From Gp1-AA133 sp963850425 (GTDB lineage Bacteria; Acidobacteriota; Terriglobia; Terriglobales; Acidobacteriaceae): a stretch of 64,000 bases of DNA. Made by a program: the position numbers and the translations under genes. Positions 62,401-64,000 of the stretch are shown here, in pieces. The notes beneath the pieces are model-generated. The model worked only from the letters and a program-made list of their open reading frames with translations. It did no database searches and was not told where the DNA came from. The number at the start of each line of letters is the position of its first letter. Within the stretch, counting starts at the first letter, position 1. The stretch covers positions 62,001 through 126,000 of the forward strand of contig CAWKLF010000004.1 in the NCBI GenBank assembly GCA_963850425.1, given 5' to 3'.

Positions 62401-62755
62401 CAGATACTTCAATTTGGCCCCATGCGCCACGAGATTCTTGAAAGCGAGTACGTTCCCGGGTTTTGCCCTCCTTACCAACCGCCTTCCCAACCCGTCTCAA
62501 CTCTTGCGCCATCTGCTCGTTCGCGGCAACGATTTCATTGAACGTATCGGCTATTTTTCCCTCGAGGCCCGTCCAGGCCCCAGGCAAGCGCACCGAAAAA
62601 TCTCCATCCCTCATGGTTTGGAGAGCCGCAAGAATGACGGCGAGGCTCGGACCCTCGCTCACTCTGGACCCTCCATTGTTGTTTTTTTCGTTGAGATTCG
62701 GAGTGGATTCTGGTTCCGCGGTTGCCGTGGCAGGGCTTTGCGAGTTTCTCTTCAT
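56441..62755 (-). CDS. Giant soluble hybrid histidine kinase with tandem HAMP repeats
   Basis: A 2104-residue kinase with no membrane helix. Residues about 40-205 hold degenerate HAMP-like units; from residue 207 a 92-residue unit begins with GTWKDLT and recurs 11 times at exact spacing to residue 1127, each with VAREVGT-type and KITVDVKGEILELK segments. A GAF domain (about 1212-1352) and coiled coil follow, then HisKA (phospho-His H1438 in SHELRTPLN), HATPase (about 1545-1660) and three receivers (about 1717-1835, 1838-1960, 1982-2104; Asp in VLMDIMMPEMDG at 2035). Tandem 92-residue HAMP arrays are the hallmark of fungal group III (Nik1/Os-1) osmosensing kinases and of some bacterial homologues. 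The ligand and output are unknown. Start context is weak. Confidence 0.93.
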   Translation of the reverse strand: MKRNSQSPATATAEPESTPNLNEKNNNGGSRVSEGPSLAVILAALQTMRDGDFSVRLPGAWTGLEGKIADTFNEIVAANEQMAQELRRVGKAVGKEGKTRERTRFQESRGAWGQIEVSVNGLVEDLLRPTAEVTRAIAAVAQGNLTQTVRMDVDGRPLEGEFLRSASIVNTMIQQLGIFTAEVTRVAREVGTDGKLGGQAQVPGVAGTWKDLTDSVNLMANNLTGQVRNIAEVATAVASGDLSRKITVDVRGEILQLKEAINTMVDQLRSFASEVTRVAREVGTDGKLGGQAVVPGVAGTWKDLTDSVNAMAGNLTAQVRNIAEVTTAVARGDLSRKITVDVKGEILELKNTINTMVDQLNGFAGEVTRVAREVGTEGKLGGQAQVPGVAGTWKDLTDNVNLMASNLTGQVRNIADVATAIASGDLSKKITVDVRGEILQLKETLNTMVDQLNRFAGEVTRVAREVGTEGRLGGQANVPGVAGTWKDLTDSVNSMAGNLTGQVRNIAEVTTAVARGDLSRKITVDVKGEILELKNTINTMVDQLNGFAGEVTRVAREVGTEGKLGGQAQVPGVAGTWKDLTDNVNLMASNLTGQVRNIAEVATAVARGDLSRKITVDVKGEILELKDTINTMVDQLRSFASEVTRVAREVGTDGRLGGQAQVPGVAGTWKDLTDSVNSMASNLTAQVRNIAEVTTAVARGDLSRKITVDVKGEILELKNTINTMVDQLNAFAGEVTRVAREVGTEGKLGGQAQVPGVGGTWKDLTDSVNSMAGNLTAQVRNIAEVTTAVARGDLSRKITVDVKGEILELKNTINTMVDQLNAFAGEVTRVAREVGTEGKLGGQAEVPGVAGTWKDLTDNVNFMASNLTGQVRNIAEVATAIATGDLSKKITVDVRGEILQLKETLNTMVEQLRSFAAEVTRVAREVGTEGRLGGQANVPGVAGTWKDLTDSVNAMARNLTAQVRNIAEVTTAVARGDLSRKITVDVKGEILELKNTINTMVDQLNAFAAEVTRVAREVGTAGKLGGQAQVPGVAGTWKDLTDNVNVMAANLTEQVRGIVKVVTAVANGELTQKLTVNAKGEVAALAETINNMTGTLATFADQVTTVAREVGVEGRLGGQANVPGAAGTWKDLTGNVNLLADNLTNQVRAIAEVATAVTKGDLTRSIQVEARGEVAELKDNINTMIDNLRLTTDRNTEQDWLKTNLARFTGMLQGQRDLTTVGRRLLSELVPLVNAQQGMIYQMESEESMVLLAAFAGDGEDGHLRRLKSGEGLVGQCASEKRRIVVSDLPPQTVSIRSSLFEAVPRNVVVLPVLFENHVKAVIELASLSFFTASHLAFLEQLTSSIGIVLNSIEATMQTEGLLKQSQQLAAELQTQQKELQQTNEQLALKAQQLAEQNVEVERKNREIEQARRALEDKAKELALTSKYKSEFLANMSHELRTPLNSILVLGQQLADNPDGNLTPKQVEFSRTIHGAGTDLLNLISDILDLSKIESGTVSVEADEVFFAGMLDTVARPFRHEAENRRLSFEVVSDQRLGRSLVTDSKRLQQVLKNLLSNAFKFTEQGGVRLSVSLAGNGWSEDHPVLAKAASVVAFEVSDTGIGIPTEKQRIIFEAFQQADAGTSRKYGGTGLGLAISRELASLLGGEIQLRSIPGQGSTFTLYLPQTYAGPSSGLPVKDWKTTAAASPLQLSAVTVAEQPLESIADDRADIQPDDAALLIVEDDPHYARLLVDLAHDKGFKVLVANHGMEALALAREYHPTAVSLDVFLPDMLGWTVLNHLKQDPSTRHIPVQMLTLDDDRQQGLARGAFSFITKPTTPEGITMALSKIKEYSSPRRKRLLIVEDNQAEQLTIQTLLGHDDVDISVAATGKDALQTLNEQTYDCMVLDLRLPDMSGFEILECIRDTSSLTELPVVVFTGKELSPEEDARLHTLARSVVVKGVESPERLLDETALFLHRVIADLPPEKQTMLDRLHRSDEALVGRKVLIVDDDVRNIFALSSVLERRGMSVLSAGTGREAISTLESTPDIAIVLMDIMMPEMDGYETMQVIRENSSFRRLPIVALTAKAMKGDREKCLEAGASEYLAKPVNTDQLLSALRMWLHR
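59190..62205 (-). repeat. 276-bp coding tandem repeat array (HAMP units)
   Basis: The codons for GTWKDLT lie at 276-base intervals from 62137 to 59377 (11 occurrences), within the kinase gene. Units are very similar in nucleotide sequence, so recombination could change the copy number. The last unit (from 59377) is more diverged (EARGEVAELK). Confidence 0.9.
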
Positions 62756-63187
62756 GTGCGCCTACTCGAGTCCGATCACAAAAAGTACCGCGCTGTCGAA
62801 AATCGACAATCAGATTTGCCGAATTTGGGGGAGGAATGGCTCCGCCTTAGCGCGGAAGATAGGGGAGCCTCCCAAAGATGTTTAACACGTAATGAATACA
62901 ATGCGCTCTACAGTAATTGCTGTATCGCAGGCAGTCATTCTGAATGAAAGGTAAGTTCTGTCGGGACTGCTGGTTCCAAGGCGCCGCGTTGGAACTTTTC
63001 GATGCACGCTTGATACGAGTGAGGCGCCTCGGAACGTAGAGCAGTTTTCGCATTGTGCGAGTGAAAAGATCCCCCCACGAAACCGCCTCCTGACCGCGGA
63101 AGATTTACAGCGAAGACTCGATAGCGGGCGTCATTCCCCTGCTATAGCGTTCCCGCCAGTTATTAAACGCATTGCAGGAGAATGTTT
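62756..63187. other. Divergent intergenic region before the Gly-rich stress gene
   Basis: About 430 bases between the giant kinase and the following gene. No ORF, tRNA, riboswitch or clear promoter was recognised. It is somewhat richer in A/T near 62880-62950. Confidence 0.35.
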
Positions 63188-63751
63188 ATGGCGGGCAAGA
63201 ACACGGCAGTTTTCGGAATTTACCCAGCATATGCGAGTGTGGAAAGCGCGGTAGATGCTTTGCGGGCGGCGGGCTTCCGCAGCACCGACATTTCAGTTCT
63301 GTTTCCCGAAAACGTCGGGACTAAGGATTTCGCACACGAGAAGGGGACGAAAGCGCCCGAAGGTGCTTCGGCCGGCGCCGGAACCGGCGCGGTTGTCGGC
63401 GGTGCGCTGGGATGGTTAGCCGGTATTGGTGCACTTGCTATCCCCGGTATCGGTCCATTCGTGGCAGCTGGTCCGATCATGGCTGCGCTCGCGGGCGTTG
63501 GGGTTGGGGGCACGGTAGGAGGAATTACCGGAGCTCTGATAGGGCTGGGTATCCCTGAATACGAAGCAAAGAGGTACGAAGGTCGAGTCAAGAATGGCGG
63601 CATCTTGTTATCTGTGCATAGTGACAATTCCGACTGGACGAGGAAGGCTAAAGATGTCCTGGAGCGGACGGGAGCGCAGGACATAGCGTCCGCTGGGGAA
63701 GCCGGTGCCGATTTCATGAAATCCGACAAGCCCATGCCTCGTGCGAGCTAG
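63188..63751 (+). CDS. General stress-type Gly-rich protein
   Basis: About 187 residues. It opens with an ACT-like fold common to stress proteins (TAVFGIYPAYASVESAVDAL, then GFRSTDISVLFPENVG), then a Gly/Ala-rich hydrophobic segment (GAGTGAVVGGALGWLAGIGA and GVGVGGTVGGITGALIGLGI) that may form a membrane or amphipathic helical hairpin, and ends with RVKNGGILLSVHSDN. It fits low-temperature/general-stress (GsiB/YflT-like) proteins. AGGAG lies seven bases before the second ATG, which is chosen over the ATG six bases earlier. Confidence 0.7.
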   Translation: MAGKNTAVFGIYPAYASVESAVDALRAAGFRSTDISVLFPENVGTKDFAHEKGTKAPEGASAGAGTGAVVGGALGWLAGIGALAIPGIGPFVAAGPIMAALAGVGVGGTVGGITGALIGLGIPEYEAKRYEGRVKNGGILLSVHSDNSDWTRKAKDVLERTGAQDIASAGEAGADFMKSDKPMPRAS

Positions 63752-63816
63752 TTTCGCGGGAAAAACAACGGAGGGTGGTGTTCTCGGGCAGGCAGAGCAT
63801 TCACCCGCCGAAGTAT

Positions 63817-64000
63817 CTAAGAAGCATCTTTCGGCGGCTTTCGGAACTGGTAAACTCTGGCGGGCAAGTGCGCCTGTGTTCGCTTTGGATAAGCAACCGA
63901 TCTGCGCTCCGGACGAATGCCACCTTCAAATAATTCACGCAAATCTTTCTTCTCTTCCTTAGGCCCGGGAATTATTACGGGCGCCTCCGATGACGATCCC
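63817..64000 (-). CDS. 3' end of an unidentified gene (partial)
   Basis: On the minus strand a frame stays open from the window edge to a TAG at 63819-63817. The last 55 residues or so include APVIIPGPKEEKKDLRELF and VYQFRKPPKDAS. It has no start in the window. The acidic/basic, Pro-rich tail is typical of a C-terminal end; family unknown. Confidence 0.45.
   Translation of the reverse strand, partial: GSSSEAPVIIPGPKEEKKDLRELFEGGIRPERRSVAYPKRTQAHLPARVYQFRKPPKDAS

Noticed and set aside
1..64000. tRNA, rRNA, CRISPR, prophage and insertion sequences
   Set aside because: None was recognised by eye on either strand. A dedicated RNA search could still find a small RNA missed here.

Overview
The window looks like a piece of chromosome from an acidobacterium (Acidobacteriota, Terriglobia/Koribacter-like). 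This is inferred from gene content and style: a GC-rich sequence, acidobacterial-type short palindromic and heptamer repeats between genes, a heme-copper oxidase operon with a diheme cytochrome and cupredoxin-like protein, many TonB-C-terminal and hybrid-kinase proteins, and small stress proteins of the DUF3309/DUF5670/DUF892/DUF6496 type. No rRNA, tRNA, CRISPR array, prophage or transposase was seen.

Layout. 0-9 kb: L-2-hydroxyglutarate oxidase, proline biosynthesis (proC), a repeat island, a GAF-TonB fusion protein, an MFS transporter, and a two-gene UDP-glucuronate/UDP-xylose module. 9-16 kb: a REC-PilZ-PilZ protein and a four-gene minor-pilin operon (FimT/GspH-, PilV-, PilW- and a giant PilX-like protein). 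15.9-17.1 kb: a membrane-anchored DUF3179 gene interrupted by one in-frame TGA exactly where the family has a conserved Cys (VTY-[TGA]-TLC), followed at once by a hairpin with the layout of a bacterial SECIS. This is the strongest novelty candidate: a selenocysteine-containing DUF3179 protein. 17-23 kb: HAD hydrolase, zinc-ribbon/SnoaL protein, TonB-C protein, an Rrf2 regulator with three Cys, an anchored hypothetical, and a secreted beta-propeller-like protein.

22.9-33.2 kb (minus strand): an aa3-type oxidase operon (diheme cytochrome c, cupredoxin-like protein, CtaC, CtaD, two subunit III paralogues, subunit IV, small CxxC membrane protein). Upstream on the same strand are two SH3-domain proteins and a porin with one N-terminal heme motif (Cyc2-like architecture). 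The gene content resembles the Acidithiobacillus rus iron-oxidation operon, and both transcription units carry 11-bp-spaced TTTACAA-type boxes at their promoters. 33.7-41 kb: an RND efflux operon (adaptor plus two permeases); the first permease has a single-base frameshift near its C terminus.

41-47 kb: small stress and surface genes, namely an H1-like DUF6496 protein, a Ser/Thr/Pro-rich secreted protein, a STAS protein lacking the phospho-Ser, DUF3309, an SmtA-type metallothionein found below the usual ORF size cutoff, two paralogous unknowns and a NarL-type regulator. 47-54 kb: alpha-glucan metabolism (GH57-type hydrolase, GT4 glycosyltransferase, amylo-alpha-1,6-glucosidase) and a DUF892 ferritin-like protein. 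54-63 kb: a signalling island with a stand-alone receiver, a REC-PAS-HisKA_3 kinase, and a 2104-residue soluble hybrid kinase carrying a tandem array of 92-residue HAMP repeats, as in fungal group III (Nik1/Os-1) kinases. The window ends with a Gly-rich stress-type protein and the 3' end of an unidentified minus-strand gene.
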